11,033 bases of DNA, taken from UBA7328 sp002471345 (GTDB lineage: Bacteria; Bacteroidota; Bacteroidia; Chitinophagales; Saprospiraceae). The translations under genes were made by a program, and so were the position numbers. The first letter of the stretch is position 1; the number at the start of each line of letters is the position of its first letter. The notes beneath the pieces were generated by a model that had not been told where the DNA came from, ran no database searches, and saw nothing but the letters and a program-made list of their open reading frames with translations. The stretch covers positions 1 to 11,033 of the forward strand of contig CAXGOB010000115.1 in NCBI GenBank assembly GCA_964011275.1, read 5' to 3'. Below, piece after piece: positions 1 through 8,552 of this stretch.

Positions 1-95
1 TACTGAAGATGTATGACTTTATTTCGGCAGTGGTTTTCATTACTCTTATGTTATGTTATGGTATGACAAATACACTTCTAATAGATTACGCATTA

Positions 96-110
96 TGTGA
101 ATGCCTCACA
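96..110 (-). terminator. Small inverted repeat just past the last gene of the operon
   Basis: The perfect dyad TGTGA-N5-TCACA lies 20-34 nt downstream of the stop codon of the TPR-OB gene. In the minus-strand transcript it would give a 5-bp stem with a 5-nt loop. No run of U follows it, so it is at best a weak or factor-assisted transcription end, and it could be chance in AT-rich DNA. The rest of positions 1-129 shows no gene I can support on either strand. A short TTATG pentamer repeat (three copies, about 46-60) also lies there. Confidence 0.2.
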
Positions 111-129
111 ATCAATTCAAGTCGATCAA

Positions 130-1686
130 TTAAACGTGATCTATTTCTCCCATTCTCTTTAATCCTGGATAAGTTGATTTCTTTAATTTGTCAATTACAT
201 ATATCTTATGCCCCCAACGGCCCTTCTTATCGTCAAAATTTGGAATAGCTCTTGCTTCAATATTATAGGTTCCTACTTTCCCTTCAAATAAATCTTTGAA
301 CATAACGCATTTATCAATAAAAGCAAGTCTACTATCCTTTGCAAGATTAACGACACCACTTACTTTTTTAATACTAGGATGTATATACGAGGATAATGCT
401 GCTGTATGAAAAGTAGAATATCCATTTTCTGATTTTGATTTTATTCTTACATCTATATTTACACCAATTTCGACTTTTAACTTCGTTGGCAACTTAGACA
501 TCTGAAAAAATCCTGTCTCGTTGTTATTGATGTAATAACTTGCCATCCCTTTCTCCCTATTTACATATGTAACTAGAGCTGACTCATTTGGAATATCCTC
601 ATAGAGCAATTCAGAACATTTTTTAGAGAGTTCTGTAATAACCATATTAGCACTTGTTGAAGATACAGCATTCACTACTCTCTGATCTATTAGTAATCCT
701 CCAACTCGAGCTGAAACTTTGTAGTCATTCTTCTTACATGTTTCATTTATGCTTCCAGCTAAGTACTTGACCATTGACCAATCAGCAATACCAACAAAAT
801 ACTCAAGCAAATTAGACTTCACTCCATTAAAAAATTGATCACTCCCTTCACATAATAAGGCCTTAGCTAATAAAGATGCTTTCATGTCCGAGTCCTTCAC
901 CACTTCTGCTAAGCTAGACCAGACCCAAAACTGAGAAGTATTCTTCATAGCAAACGGCATCAAATACTCTTTAGCCGCTACTAGATCACCTAGAGTTATA
1001 TAAAGTTTTGCTATGTAATATGATGGATATTTCATATTTCTCCCTTTTGATAGAACTTTAACCTTCTCAATCCAAACTACTATTTCATCGACATCATACT
1101 CTTTAGCACCTGGCAATGAAGGATTGTAGCTTCCTACCATCAAAGCTTTGGAATACGCGCAAATTACTTGCTCAACGTTAGACATGATGCTCTTACCGTT
1201 ATCCATTTTATAATCGACGAAATCTTGCTCCTCAAAACAATCAAAACCCAATTGACACATAATTCTTTGATAAGACGTATGCCCTTTTATGAGCTTGTGT
1301 ATTATTCTAATCAACCAAATTTGCTTACCTGCCTCTACAATCCTTGCAATAGGTAAACTATCTATATATTTAACAATATCATCTTTGGCTAAAGATGATG
1401 AATTCTTGATGGTCTTGTATAGTATTGTTGAAATACAACCCCAAAAGATGTCTTCTGTGGCGTCAAAATCATAAGATGAAATCTCTTTAAGCTTTACCGT
1501 AAATTCATCCTGTGCGCTTAAAAAGTCAATTCTTTTCAATTGATTATAAAGAACCCAAGCAAAAGCTCTTTTTATGTAGATTACAGAAACATCATCATCA
1601 GGAGTAGAGTTCAATAATTCTAATGATTTATCATAAGCCTCAACCAATTTACCCGCCTTCCTTAACTCTGTTATTTCCTTTGACAT
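130..1686 (-). CDS. TPR protein with C-terminal OB/cold-shock-like domains
   Basis: This is probably a cytoplasmic RNA- or DNA-binding scaffold. From the ATG at 1686 it is 518 aa. Residues ~5-50 form a TPR-like helical pair (ITELRKAGKLVEAYDKSLEL), and further helical repeats run through ~220-330, including YIAKLYITLGDLVAAKEYL. Residues ~370-434 look like a cold-shock/S1-type OB fold (YVNREKGMASYYI, then TGFFQ and G-x-NIDVRIKS). A second beta-rich OB-like unit covers ~440-500 and ends in WGHKIYVI. There is no signal peptide or membrane segment. The frame also extends upstream to a TTG at 1734, but the ATG start is preferred because the TPR-like sequence begins right after it. It is the last gene of the operon, 63 bp after the helicase. 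TPR proteins with S1/cold-shock modules are, as far as I recall, noted in comparative-genomic surveys of conflict systems. The exact role here is unknown; the fold calls are by eye. Confidence 0.75.
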   Translation of the reverse strand: MSKEITELRKAGKLVEAYDKSLELLNSTPDDDVSVIYIKRAFAWVLYNQLKRIDFLSAQDEFTVKLKEISSYDFDATEDIFWGCISTILYKTIKNSSSLAKDDIVKYIDSLPIARIVEAGKQIWLIRIIHKLIKGHTSYQRIMCQLGFDCFEEQDFVDYKMDNGKSIMSNVEQVICAYSKALMVGSYNPSLPGAKEYDVDEIVVWIEKVKVLSKGRNMKYPSYYIAKLYITLGDLVAAKEYLMPFAMKNTSQFWVWSSLAEVVKDSDMKASLLAKALLCEGSDQFFNGVKSNLLEYFVGIADWSMVKYLAGSINETCKKNDYKVSARVGGLLIDQRVVNAVSSTSANMVITELSKKCSELLYEDIPNESALVTYVNREKGMASYYINNNETGFFQMSKLPTKLKVEIGVNIDVRIKSKSENGYSTFHTAALSSYIHPSIKKVSGVVNLAKDSRLAFIDKCVMFKDLFEGKVGTYNIEARAIPNFDDKKGRWGHKIYVIDKLKKSTYPGLKRMGEIDHV

Positions 1687-1749
1687 ACCTTTCACGTTGT
1701 ATAATGATGTAAAGAAATAACAATTTTCACTCAAATATGGGTAAATGAC

Positions 1750-3771
1750 TTACCCGCTTTTTAATTCTATGGCTAAAGCTGACAAAAACGCCTTTACTTG
1801 CTGGTTCTCGACGTTTTCAGCCCGAGCAACAACACTTGTATAGTATTCTTTTGCAGTATAATAGAATGTCATTTCTGATATCCCAGAATCAGTCAATAAA
1901 AAATACTTGTCCTGAAAAGGTTTTTCGATAATATTCGTGATACGAATTTCTAGCTCCTTTACTATCTCTAAAATATATTCGTATAAGAATTTTCTGAAAT
2001 CCTCTTTTGGTTCGAATGGAACATCATTTGGAATTATTGAACAATCTAATATTTCATTACACTCAGCTGTAAAAGCTTCATTCTGATCTACCCAATTTCT
2101 GTTCTTAAAAAAATGGTTGCCATACCAGAATTGGCACGAAGCCTTTAATTGGCCCTTCTGAAAATGAAACAAGCGTTGGTATTGTTTATCTTCAAACGAT
2201 AAAACTATCTCTGCGTTCTCACAAAGACTTAAAATCTTTTTTTCGTGATGCTTTAAAAATGAAAAAGGCTCAGAGGACTTTGGGTAATAATATGCCATTT
2301 CAATTGGCTTAGTAATCTTAGTGAGAGTAGTTAAATCTACAGAGCTTATTGGCGAATATGCAGAAGGATCGATGATATATAACTTTTCACTAGATCTAGT
2401 AATTCCAGTATAAAGCCATCTTAAAAAGCCTTTTGATCTATTATTCAAATAAGTTGCCATATCAACAACTACATTTTTCCATTCTCCACCTTGCGACTTA
2501 TGAACAGTTATTGCATAGCCGAATTTAGCTTGTAGTGCATTGAAATAAATGTCACTTCTTATTCGGTCTTTGTACTCTTGAGTTTTTGGCCTAATTCCCT
2601 CGGAACCCATTCTATTTTTAAAATCAACATATATAGCTAATGTTTGATCTTCCGTAAGTCCTCTATCCTTGGAATACAAGAGATTATCAATAATCAAACG
2701 ATCAGTTACAAAAACACCTTCAATTGTTTCAACTTCTACTTTGATACGTCTCCAATCTATATGCTCTACTCCACTCTCACCACCTCGTTTCTTAAATCGT
2801 ATAGTCTCTGATCTAACAATGTCACCTACAGCAATAACCTTTACGAACATTCCATTGAAAAGAATAATATCTCCACGATAATCATTCTTAACTACCAAAA
2901 GAGTATCCTTTTCTCGTATTGCAAGACGTACGTCATCAGTACTATATCTCAAGCATCTGACATTCTCGTTATGAGCCAAAGCCTGAGCATTGGAATGTGT
3001 CAAAACAATTGTATTACTAAGACCGCCCTCTTTGGCTATTTCTTTATATCTGTTGTTTAACTCAGTACGTATAATCTCGAAACAATCATTATTCTTGAAA
3101 TCTAGTTCAAAGTGATTTGATTCACCCGAAATACAATCTCTTAACATCATTGAATTTCTCAAAACACCGCTATCATTTCCTTGGCGATACACCTCCGACA
3201 ATTCAAAATGATTGACATTATTAGTAATTAGAAATTCATCTGTGAAAATTGGTGACAAAGACATCTTGACAGGAGGAAGCTGTGCTGGATCCCCAATAAA
3301 TAAAATCTTGTGATTCTTTCTAGCATCACCTAAGCAGTACTTCATTAAATCATTGAGTAAATAACCACTTCCAAATTGAAAGAACTCATCCTCAGTAAAT
3401 ACATTACTAATCATAGAGCACTCATCTACAATATATAGACAATTAACCTGATCCTCATTATCCATTAAACCAAAATAGAAATCAAAATCATCATGTTCAT
3501 CCGCTTCTTGTAGAATAGAGAAGTCATAAATTGCTTTATGAATGGTACATGCTTGCCTTTTTGTTTTTTTAGAAAGAATCATAGAGGCTCTACCAGTTGG
3601 AGCCATTAATACAACCTTTCTATTCTCACTAGATAAACGATTTGCTATTTCCCTAAGGATTGTGGTTTTACCTGTTCCAGCATATCCTTTCAGTAGGAAT
3701 ACTGGATCTGATGACTTGAGAAAGGTCTCAATTTCAAAAATACAATCTAATTGGATTTGTGAGAATTTCAT
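1750..3771 (-). CDS. RecD/PIF1-like superfamily 1 DNA helicase with C-terminal extension
   Basis: This is an ATP-dependent 5'-3' type (SF1B, RecD2/PIF1/Dda-like) helicase or translocase acting on DNA. Numbered from the ATG at 3771 (673 aa), the motifs are: Walker A GYAGTGKTT at 29-37, motif Ia APTGRA near 57-62, Walker B YIVDECSM around 113-120, motif III GDPAQLPPV at 160-168, motif IV ELSEVYRQ at 190-197, motif V YAITVHKSQGGEW at 419-431, and motif VI WLYTGITRSSEKL at 462-474. All catalytic residues appear intact. Beyond ~480 comes a ~190-aa extension rich in aromatic and beta-type sequence (e.g. QRLFHFQKG, CQFWYGNHFF). It belongs to no domain I can name and resembles no nuclease motif I recognise. 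The frame continues upstream to a TTG at 3834, but the helicase homology begins at the ATG (MKFSQIQLD), so that start is preferred. The gene lies 74 bp after the receiver-HEPN gene and 63 bp before the TPR-OB gene, consistent with one transcript. In defence loci such helicases typically sense or unwind invader DNA; that role is inferred. Confidence 0.9.
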   Translation of the reverse strand: MKFSQIQLDCIFEIETFLKSSDPVFLLKGYAGTGKTTILREIANRLSSENRKVVLMAPTGRASMILSKKTKRQACTIHKAIYDFSILQEADEHDDFDFYFGLMDNEDQVNCLYIVDECSMISNVFTEDEFFQFGSGYLLNDLMKYCLGDARKNHKILFIGDPAQLPPVKMSLSPIFTDEFLITNNVNHFELSEVYRQGNDSGVLRNSMMLRDCISGESNHFELDFKNNDCFEIIRTELNNRYKEIAKEGGLSNTIVLTHSNAQALAHNENVRCLRYSTDDVRLAIREKDTLLVVKNDYRGDIILFNGMFVKVIAVGDIVRSETIRFKKRGGESGVEHIDWRRIKVEVETIEGVFVTDRLIIDNLLYSKDRGLTEDQTLAIYVDFKNRMGSEGIRPKTQEYKDRIRSDIYFNALQAKFGYAITVHKSQGGEWKNVVVDMATYLNNRSKGFLRWLYTGITRSSEKLYIIDPSAYSPISSVDLTTLTKITKPIEMAYYYPKSSEPFSFLKHHEKKILSLCENAEIVLSFEDKQYQRLFHFQKGQLKASCQFWYGNHFFKNRNWVDQNEAFTAECNEILDCSIIPNDVPFEPKEDFRKFLYEYILEIVKELEIRITNIIEKPFQDKYFLLTDSGISEMTFYYTAKEYYTSVVARAENVENQQVKAFLSALAIELKSG

Positions 3772-3845
3772 AATTGATTTATACCGAGTGAATATTGTAA
3801 TTAATTTAGTTAGAATTTCATTACAAAAAACCAAAAAATGTATAT

Positions 3846-5585
3846 CTATCCTAACATGTTCTCAGGAAGACCTGAAATATCCAATGGTGTATTATTATCT
3901 CTCAAGCCTAGAGCACTTTTACTATTTCTTTTAATATTGATTGATTCAGGATTAAAAAACCATAACATAAAGTCAAGTAAATTATTCAATTCATTAATAG
4001 TGACTTCTTCTCCAGGATGTCCAACTTTCTGATTTCTAACATCGTTAATCGCTACCCAATCTTTACTATTTGAATTTTTACAACCAAATCTATAGATGAG
4101 TATAGAACTCATGATGAAATTAGTGTCAATATAATGATCATAACGAGACCTTCTTATAGAGTACTCCTTGCTAAATATAGAATACTTTAAGGAACTATTA
4201 TAAATATATTTTGTACCCTTCTTTTCAATAAAATCTAAAACTAGTAAACTAGCGCTTTCGTCAAGATGAACATAACACTTCTCTCCTTTCTCAAAAAATA
4301 AATCTGAGTTAATAACTTCCTCAAGTATATGAAACAAATTAAGGTATACAAATTTAAAATTACTTGTCAAAGAGAGAAAATCGAAGATTGACTCATATCT
4401 CTCAAGAATACTATTAAATAATGGAGTATCCGAACAGCTCATAAAGCCATAAATTTCTTTAATCTTTATCCAGATTTCCTTCAAATAAACTCTACTTGCA
4501 CATTTATTTATAGTAGATACCAAACTATTATAATTAGCTACACTATCTTTCAAGGAAAACTCATAAGGGCTTTCTTTCACGAAATACCCATCCGCTCCAG
4601 ATTCTAACAAGGCTTTCATGTTCCAAGCTTTGTTTGAAGCTGTTAGCATTATAACTTGAGTACCTTTGTTAATATCATTTTTAATTTTGTTCAATATTTT
4701 ATATCCTGAATACTCTGATGGCTTTAGGTTTTCACCTTCTTCCGACTTTAAAAGTCTCAAATCCAAAAAAATAATTTCATATTTTTTATTCTTAATAATC
4801 TCTTCCACATTTTCCATAAACTCAACATCATCAGAATTGTGCTTTACAGAATCAATATTTTTATCTAATATTACTTCTAAAATAGGTTTCCATATTTCTT
4901 CATGATCATCAAGTAATAAAATATTTCTCACACCGCCCAATTGACATATGAATCGACTTTCAATCAAACCAGATTGATCTATATCTACCTTCGATTTACT
5001 TTTCAAATATTTTATATAAAGACTCTTCTCGTCGTTTTTCCTTTTGGATTTTAACGAAAAATCAGGATATATTTGATTAAATCGGATTGCTCCCCATAAA
5101 TTAGAAATCGAATGATTTCCAAATTTAGGTGGTTTAGTTATTGATATTGTAGGAAGAAACTTATTAAGGTATTCAGCATTGGACATCTTCTCACTAGTAC
5201 TATCTAGAGCTTGAATTTCATTCATGTCGTATTTAACCAAAATGACATTAGGGGTGAGTAAAATCTTACATATCAAGGGGTCAGAAGAAGAAAGAAATAT
5301 CTCCTTCAAAGAGAGTTCGGTTAAAATAATTATTTTACCAAGCCGTATTGATTTATGAAGTTTACCAGTCAACCTTATGTGATGTGCTAGACGTAAAGCG
5401 TTAAACTCATTTTTAACATCGCCCATTGTTAGTTCCAAAATAATATTTCGACAATTGGTTAACACGGAAAGCTTATTAGTCATAAATTTATCCAATGAAG
5501 CATCGTCAAACCATGGACATGAGAACGATGGTAACTCATCAATAGATAGGGCACGGCTACCTGATTCAATTAATATACTAGTCAT
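3846..5585 (-). CDS. Receiver-HEPN fusion protein, candidate RNase effector
   Basis: This is a 579-aa cytoplasmic protein with three regions. Residues ~1-180 form an alpha/beta segment (RNIILELTM, then LRLAHHIRLTGK, then KIIILTE) that may be a divergent pseudo-receiver. Residues ~220-345 are a well-preserved response-regulator receiver domain: acidic pair D226-D227 (NILLLDDHE), phospho-acceptor D275 (IIFLDLRLL), switch T315 (VIMLTAS) and K337 (ADGYFVKESP). The last ~200 residues are helical and contain RNQKVGH (R517, N518, H523) followed by PGEE. This fits the R(N/D/H)x4-6H signature of HEPN ribonucleases. Together these suggest an RNA-cleaving toxin whose activity is controlled by phosphorylation or by partner binding to the receiver. 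The ATG at 5585 overlaps the end of the upstream receiver-like gene by 8 bp, implying translational coupling. No DNA-binding output domain is present, unlike ordinary response regulators. The receiver call is firm. The HEPN call rests on one motif plus helical context, and a non-catalytic HEPN fold is possible. Confidence 0.85.
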   Translation of the reverse strand: MTSILIESGSRALSIDELPSFSCPWFDDASLDKFMTNKLSVLTNCRNIILELTMGDVKNEFNALRLAHHIRLTGKLHKSIRLGKIIILTELSLKEIFLSSSDPLICKILLTPNVILVKYDMNEIQALDSTSEKMSNAEYLNKFLPTISITKPPKFGNHSISNLWGAIRFNQIYPDFSLKSKRKNDEKSLYIKYLKSKSKVDIDQSGLIESRFICQLGGVRNILLLDDHEEIWKPILEVILDKNIDSVKHNSDDVEFMENVEEIIKNKKYEIIFLDLRLLKSEEGENLKPSEYSGYKILNKIKNDINKGTQVIMLTASNKAWNMKALLESGADGYFVKESPYEFSLKDSVANYNSLVSTINKCASRVYLKEIWIKIKEIYGFMSCSDTPLFNSILERYESIFDFLSLTSNFKFVYLNLFHILEEVINSDLFFEKGEKCYVHLDESASLLVLDFIEKKGTKYIYNSSLKYSIFSKEYSIRRSRYDHYIDTNFIMSSILIYRFGCKNSNSKDWVAINDVRNQKVGHPGEEVTINELNNLLDFMLWFFNPESINIKRNSKSALGLRDNNTPLDISGLPENMLG

Positions 5586-6153
5586 TTGAAAGCAATTTAC
5601 GCACGCTGAATAAAAGATCTCTTATCTGAGCTGTAGTATATTGTGTAGCATCAATAGCAGTCTCACAATTAGGGAAATGGGAATTGAAATAATCTATCTC
5701 ATTTCTTTTTAAGTTCATTTCACCATTATTTAGCATAACCATTGTGAATCGACTCTCAATCATAAAATACTGCTCCCACATATAATTTTTTCCATGAGCT
5801 AAAACATTTATATTGCAAGTCTTATTTAATGCGTAATCATCTAAGAAATACTTTAGATTTTTATACAACTTATCCGACGTAAGTTCTGAACGTTCATTTG
5901 AAATAATGGTATTGAAATTTGCTGCATTGCTAAATACAATAATTGGAATTTCAGCATCAATAACATCATCTTCGAAATCAGCACGATGCCCTTCAGGATT
6001 AATTGAGTCATGCAACATGACAAGCTCTGCTTCAGGTAATTCTACTAATTCAACGAGCTTATGAAATACTGTAATTAGTGGATTATTCTTAAGGTAAATT
6101 GCTCCATATGTCTCAAACATTCTATGCTTATCATCATCTATCAAATATATCAT
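5578..6153 (-). CDS. Small receiver-like (CheY-like) protein
   Basis: This 191-aa protein opens like a response-regulator receiver. Strand 1, MIYLIDDDKHRM, carries an acidic cluster at D6-D8. ELVMLHDSI places an aspartate (D49) at the usual phospho-acceptor site, and IPIIVFSNA puts a serine (S75) at the switch position. The canonical lysine is less clear; K122 in LAHGKNYMW is a candidate. The spacing between elements is looser than in CheY, so it may be a pseudo-receiver that binds without being phosphorylated. The last ~60 residues are not recognised. Its ATG overlaps the stop of the kinase-like gene in an ATGA arrangement, and its own end overlaps the receiver-HEPN start. The three proteins are therefore probably made together and may form one complex. 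No DNA-binding domain is attached. The function is inferred from fold and context only. Confidence 0.7.
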   Translation of the reverse strand: MIYLIDDDKHRMFETYGAIYLKNNPLITVFHKLVELVELPEAELVMLHDSINPEGHRADFEDDVIDAEIPIIVFSNAANFNTIISNERSELTSDKLYKNLKYFLDDYALNKTCNINVLAHGKNYMWEQYFMIESRFTMVMLNNGEMNLKRNEIDYFNSHFPNCETAIDATQYTTAQIRDLLFSVRKLLSND

Positions 6154-7232
6154 ATTGAATAAAATTTAAGTTTATGAACTATATCCGGTGAAACATCATC
6201 TAATTTTTCATACTCTTTCTTGGACAATAATAGATCAGGGTATTTATATGTACGAACTGTTTCTTCAAAACAAAGGGTAGCTAAAAATTCATATGTACAT
6301 ATCCCTTCTAGTGCATTAATCGCATTATTAATATCTCCTCCAAAAAGGTCATCAGGATAGCTATTTATTGATTCATTGTGACAAATTAACTCGATAACTC
6401 TAATGCGATACCCGTCCTCCTTACATCTCAAAAATTTTATTGTAATATCCTTCTTTTGACTATAAGACTTCATAGTTTTTAAAATCAGTATAATGGCTGT
6501 AACTACTTGGTCTACATCAGTAAAGAATTGAGCACTTTCTAAATTCACTAACTTTATATCCCAGTCCTCTAAATCATCTGCAAAGACCTTTTTAAGAATC
6601 CAATCACAGATAACAGGTAGTCTATTTCTTCTAATTTTAATATTGTCCTTAAATTTTTGAATTGATCTTTTTATTACTTCATTATTTCCATCGACCGGAT
6701 GAATTCCAGGATTAGAATTGCAAAATGATTTGAAATGATCAGTTCTCCAACCATCATACTCATTACCAGTATTATATACAACGAATTTATTATTTAGAAA
6801 ACCGTGAATCTTGCCATTCAATAATTTCGGAATATTATATACTCTATTTAGCTCTTTGTACTGAGAAAGTGCTGCTGCCATCCGTGCATTATAATCAAAC
6901 CTACCTTTTTCAAATCTATGTGTAAGATACTTTAAACCAAGACCTCCTCTGTCATTAAATGCTCCTAAAAAGAGACTGATATGCTTAGGATTCCCATTGG
7001 GCTTGACAGCTTCAGAAACTGTCTCCTCCTTCGAATGCAAAATAAAATTTTCAAATTTATTCTCTAGTTTCTTATGAAGTTTTTGGGACTTAAATTTACT
7101 AATAGAATCACAAAAGAAATTGACTACTCTTGGATTCATAGTAAAACCTTCCACACTCTGAGCAAATTGAATATTACTTACATCAATTTTTTCGTTTTTA
7201 TCGCCTAATACATGCTCTTGTTCATTTGTCAT
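6150..7232 (-). CDS. Divergent histidine-kinase-like (GHKL ATPase) protein
   Basis: This 360-aa protein is not confidently assigned. The C-terminal third (~225-325) has the rhythm of a GHKL-type ATPase: TDVDQVVTAIILILKTMKSY resembles the N-box helix of histidine kinases, and the strands DITIKFLR and RIRVIELICHNES follow it, then GGDINNAI. The usual N-box asparagine, DxGxG G1 box and clear G2 box are missing or altered, so ATP binding is uncertain. The middle region (~85-145; FLGAFNDRGGLGLKYLTHRF, then ARMAAALSQYKELN) is helical and contains H105, the only vaguely DHp-like histidine. No transmembrane or periplasmic sensor region exists, so any signal is cytoplasmic. It begins 58 bp after the RT stop with the same TACAAAATG leader the RT has, and it ends in an ATGA overlap with the receiver-like gene. 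That overlap is the strongest argument for a kinase-like partner role. An alternative is a non-enzymatic scaffold. Confidence 0.55.
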   Translation of the reverse strand: MTNEQEHVLGDKNEKIDVSNIQFAQSVEGFTMNPRVVNFFCDSISKFKSQKLHKKLENKFENFILHSKEETVSEAVKPNGNPKHISLFLGAFNDRGGLGLKYLTHRFEKGRFDYNARMAAALSQYKELNRVYNIPKLLNGKIHGFLNNKFVVYNTGNEYDGWRTDHFKSFCNSNPGIHPVDGNNEVIKRSIQKFKDNIKIRRNRLPVICDWILKKVFADDLEDWDIKLVNLESAQFFTDVDQVVTAIILILKTMKSYSQKKDITIKFLRCKEDGYRIRVIELICHNESINSYPDDLFGGDINNAINALEGICTYEFLATLCFEETVRTYKYPDLLLSKKEYEKLDDVSPDIVHKLKFYSI

Positions 7233-7290
7233 TTTGTACTACTTTAACTGCTTGCTTAAGTCTTCATATCCTTCCTCTGATTCCTTCTTA

Positions 7291-8502
7291 TTACTCCGCT
7301 ACCATGATTTCATTGTTACAATTTCGTTTATTATAAAACATATTTATTGCTGCGTTCAGGCCGTTAGCATTCCATTCTTCTAAAACAGCCAACATATCTG
7401 TTTCAGTATATCTATCTTTCATACATAGAGAATCGAACCTTACCTTAAATAATTGATATTTAGGATCATCTTTACCTCGTACCATACTCAAATACTCTAT
7501 TCTTCCCATAATGACATCTTCAATAGCAGGCGTAGCTCCATCATATCTGTCCGCCCCCTTAGAAAACTTATAGAAATGCTCATGCAATAAAGATGCAATA
7601 TCATAGCCATAAGTCTCCCAATTAAAAAGTGTAGCCTCTAAATTACGGATATACTTTTTATTTACATTGACTTTCTTATTTACTACTATTCCTGTAACTT
7701 CTTGATGTTGTCTGTAAAGCTTGCCAGATTTGATAACATTATTCATCTGAAGCCTTTCCTTTTTTTTGTTTAGTTGAAAACCCTCTGCAATAATAATATC
7801 TGACACCATCGCCTTAAATTCATCTTTAGAAATGTCATCATTCGACGAAAATGTAATGTCATCAGCATAGCGACTGTAAATAAAACTATGCTCCTTGGAC
7901 AAGTAGTACATTTTTTTATCCAGAGCAATACACACAAAATTACTAAGTGTTGGAGAAGTTGGAGCTCCTTGTGGCAATACACCTTCATGACAACAAAGAT
8001 TTGCAATTACATGGGCTATATTCTCATTCACCCCAATTTGTTTTACCTTATATAACACAGCTTTTATTCTGTGAAATGATATTGAAGGAAAAAAATCGGA
8101 TAGATCAAGATTGTAAACATACTTCTTATTAGTATGGAGTCTTGCATTAGAAACCACACTCCTGTCAGGGATAAATCCATGTGCTTGCGGCATTGGATAG
8201 TATAACGCATGTAAGCATTGGTTAATCAGTCGTTGTATATACCTTAACCTTTTGTTAGGAGCAATTATTTTTCTTACACCTCCGGACTTTTTGGGTATTT
8301 CAGAATATTTATATGAACTTCCATTTTTTGAGTAGAGATGATAATTAATAACTTGGATTGTTATTGGAGTCACTTTAGAATCATTCTTAGACAAGATGAA
8401 ATTTTGAACTTGGTTCAATACACTAACGAAATCGTTCAAGCTAGTCGCCTCTCTCAATTTGAATGCAACCAATTCCTGTTCGTATTTTGATAAATGTTTC
8501 AT
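7291..8502 (-). CDS. Retron-type reverse transcriptase
   Basis: This is an RNA-directed DNA polymerase that in retrons copies part of an upstream RNA into single-stranded DNA branched from a guanosine 2'-OH. The protein (403 aa) has all the palm and fingers motifs: NLDLSDFFPS with catalytic D133, LPQGAPTSPTLSN (Q178-P181), and YSRYADDITFS with D214 and D215. Two retron hallmarks are present: NARLH (119-123; the NAxxH region X signature) and VTG (269-271; region Y). The thumb region ends with GRIEYLSMVRGKDDP (~333-347), a form common in retron RTs. Maturase, endonuclease and integrase domains are absent, arguing against a group II intron or retrotransposon. The start ATG at 8502 has the leader AATACAAAATG. 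The 253-bp untranslated stretch immediately upstream holds the candidate msr-msd RNA. The kinase-like gene follows after 58 bp with no terminator visible between them. Retrons normally pair with a toxic effector; here the receiver-HEPN protein is the best candidate. Confidence 0.93.
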   Translation of the reverse strand: MKHLSKYEQELVAFKLREATSLNDFVSVLNQVQNFILSKNDSKVTPITIQVINYHLYSKNGSSYKYSEIPKKSGGVRKIIAPNKRLRYIQRLINQCLHALYYPMPQAHGFIPDRSVVSNARLHTNKKYVYNLDLSDFFPSISFHRIKAVLYKVKQIGVNENIAHVIANLCCHEGVLPQGAPTSPTLSNFVCIALDKKMYYLSKEHSFIYSRYADDITFSSNDDISKDEFKAMVSDIIIAEGFQLNKKKERLQMNNVIKSGKLYRQHQEVTGIVVNKKVNVNKKYIRNLEATLFNWETYGYDIASLLHEHFYKFSKGADRYDGATPAIEDVIMGRIEYLSMVRGKDDPKYQLFKVRFDSLCMKDRYTETDMLAVLEEWNANGLNAAINMFYNKRNCNNEIMVAE

Positions 8503-8524
8503 TTTGTATTTTATTTTTAAAATA

Positions 8525-8552
8525 GTGACTGGCAGGTAACTCTACCAGCCAC
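8525..8552 (-). terminator. Terminator-like or attenuator hairpin between ncRNA and RT start
   Basis: On the minus strand GTGGCTGG pairs with CCAGTCAC (8 bp including one G-U), enclosing a 12-nt loop. An alternative fold pairs GGTA with TACC inside it. The sequence TATTTTAAAAATAAAATAC follows before the RT start at 8502. A GC-rich stem followed by an imperfect T tract could end some transcripts after the putative msd. That would make more retron RNA than RT mRNA. It could also be a structural element of the RNA or control RT translation. No folding energy was computed. Confidence 0.4.

Noticed and set aside
96..110. TGTGA-N5-TCACA as a CRP-type binding site
   Set aside because: Spacing is 5, not 6, it lies at the end of an operon with no gene to drive in view, and a CRP site is not expected from this context.
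9..248. Plus-strand open reading frame of 79 aa at the left edge
   Set aside because: It overlaps the 3' end of the TPR-OB gene in antisense, shows no family resemblance, and its start region is low-complexity TTATG repeats.
1687..1734. N-terminal extension of the TPR-OB protein from a TTG codon
   Set aside because: The extension has no domain content, and an ATG stands at the start of the TPR-like sequence. The same reasoning rejects the TTG extension of the helicase at 3772-3834.
3542..3934. Plus-strand open reading frame of 130 aa
   Set aside because: It lies antisense across the start of the helicase gene and the end of the receiver-HEPN gene, has no recognisable motif, and reads as the complement of strongly conserved helicase motifs.
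7233..7300. A reading frame just after the RT (KKESEEGYEDLSKQLK) that looks like a protein C-terminus, as if the RT had a frameshifted tail
   Set aside because: It is very short, has no start, and the RT already ends at a length normal for retron RTs. Purine-rich leader sequence explains the charged codons.
7291..8502. Group II intron maturase or diversity-generating-retroelement RT
   Set aside because: No maturase or endonuclease domain and no template/variable repeat pair were seen, while the NAxxH and VTG retron signatures are present.
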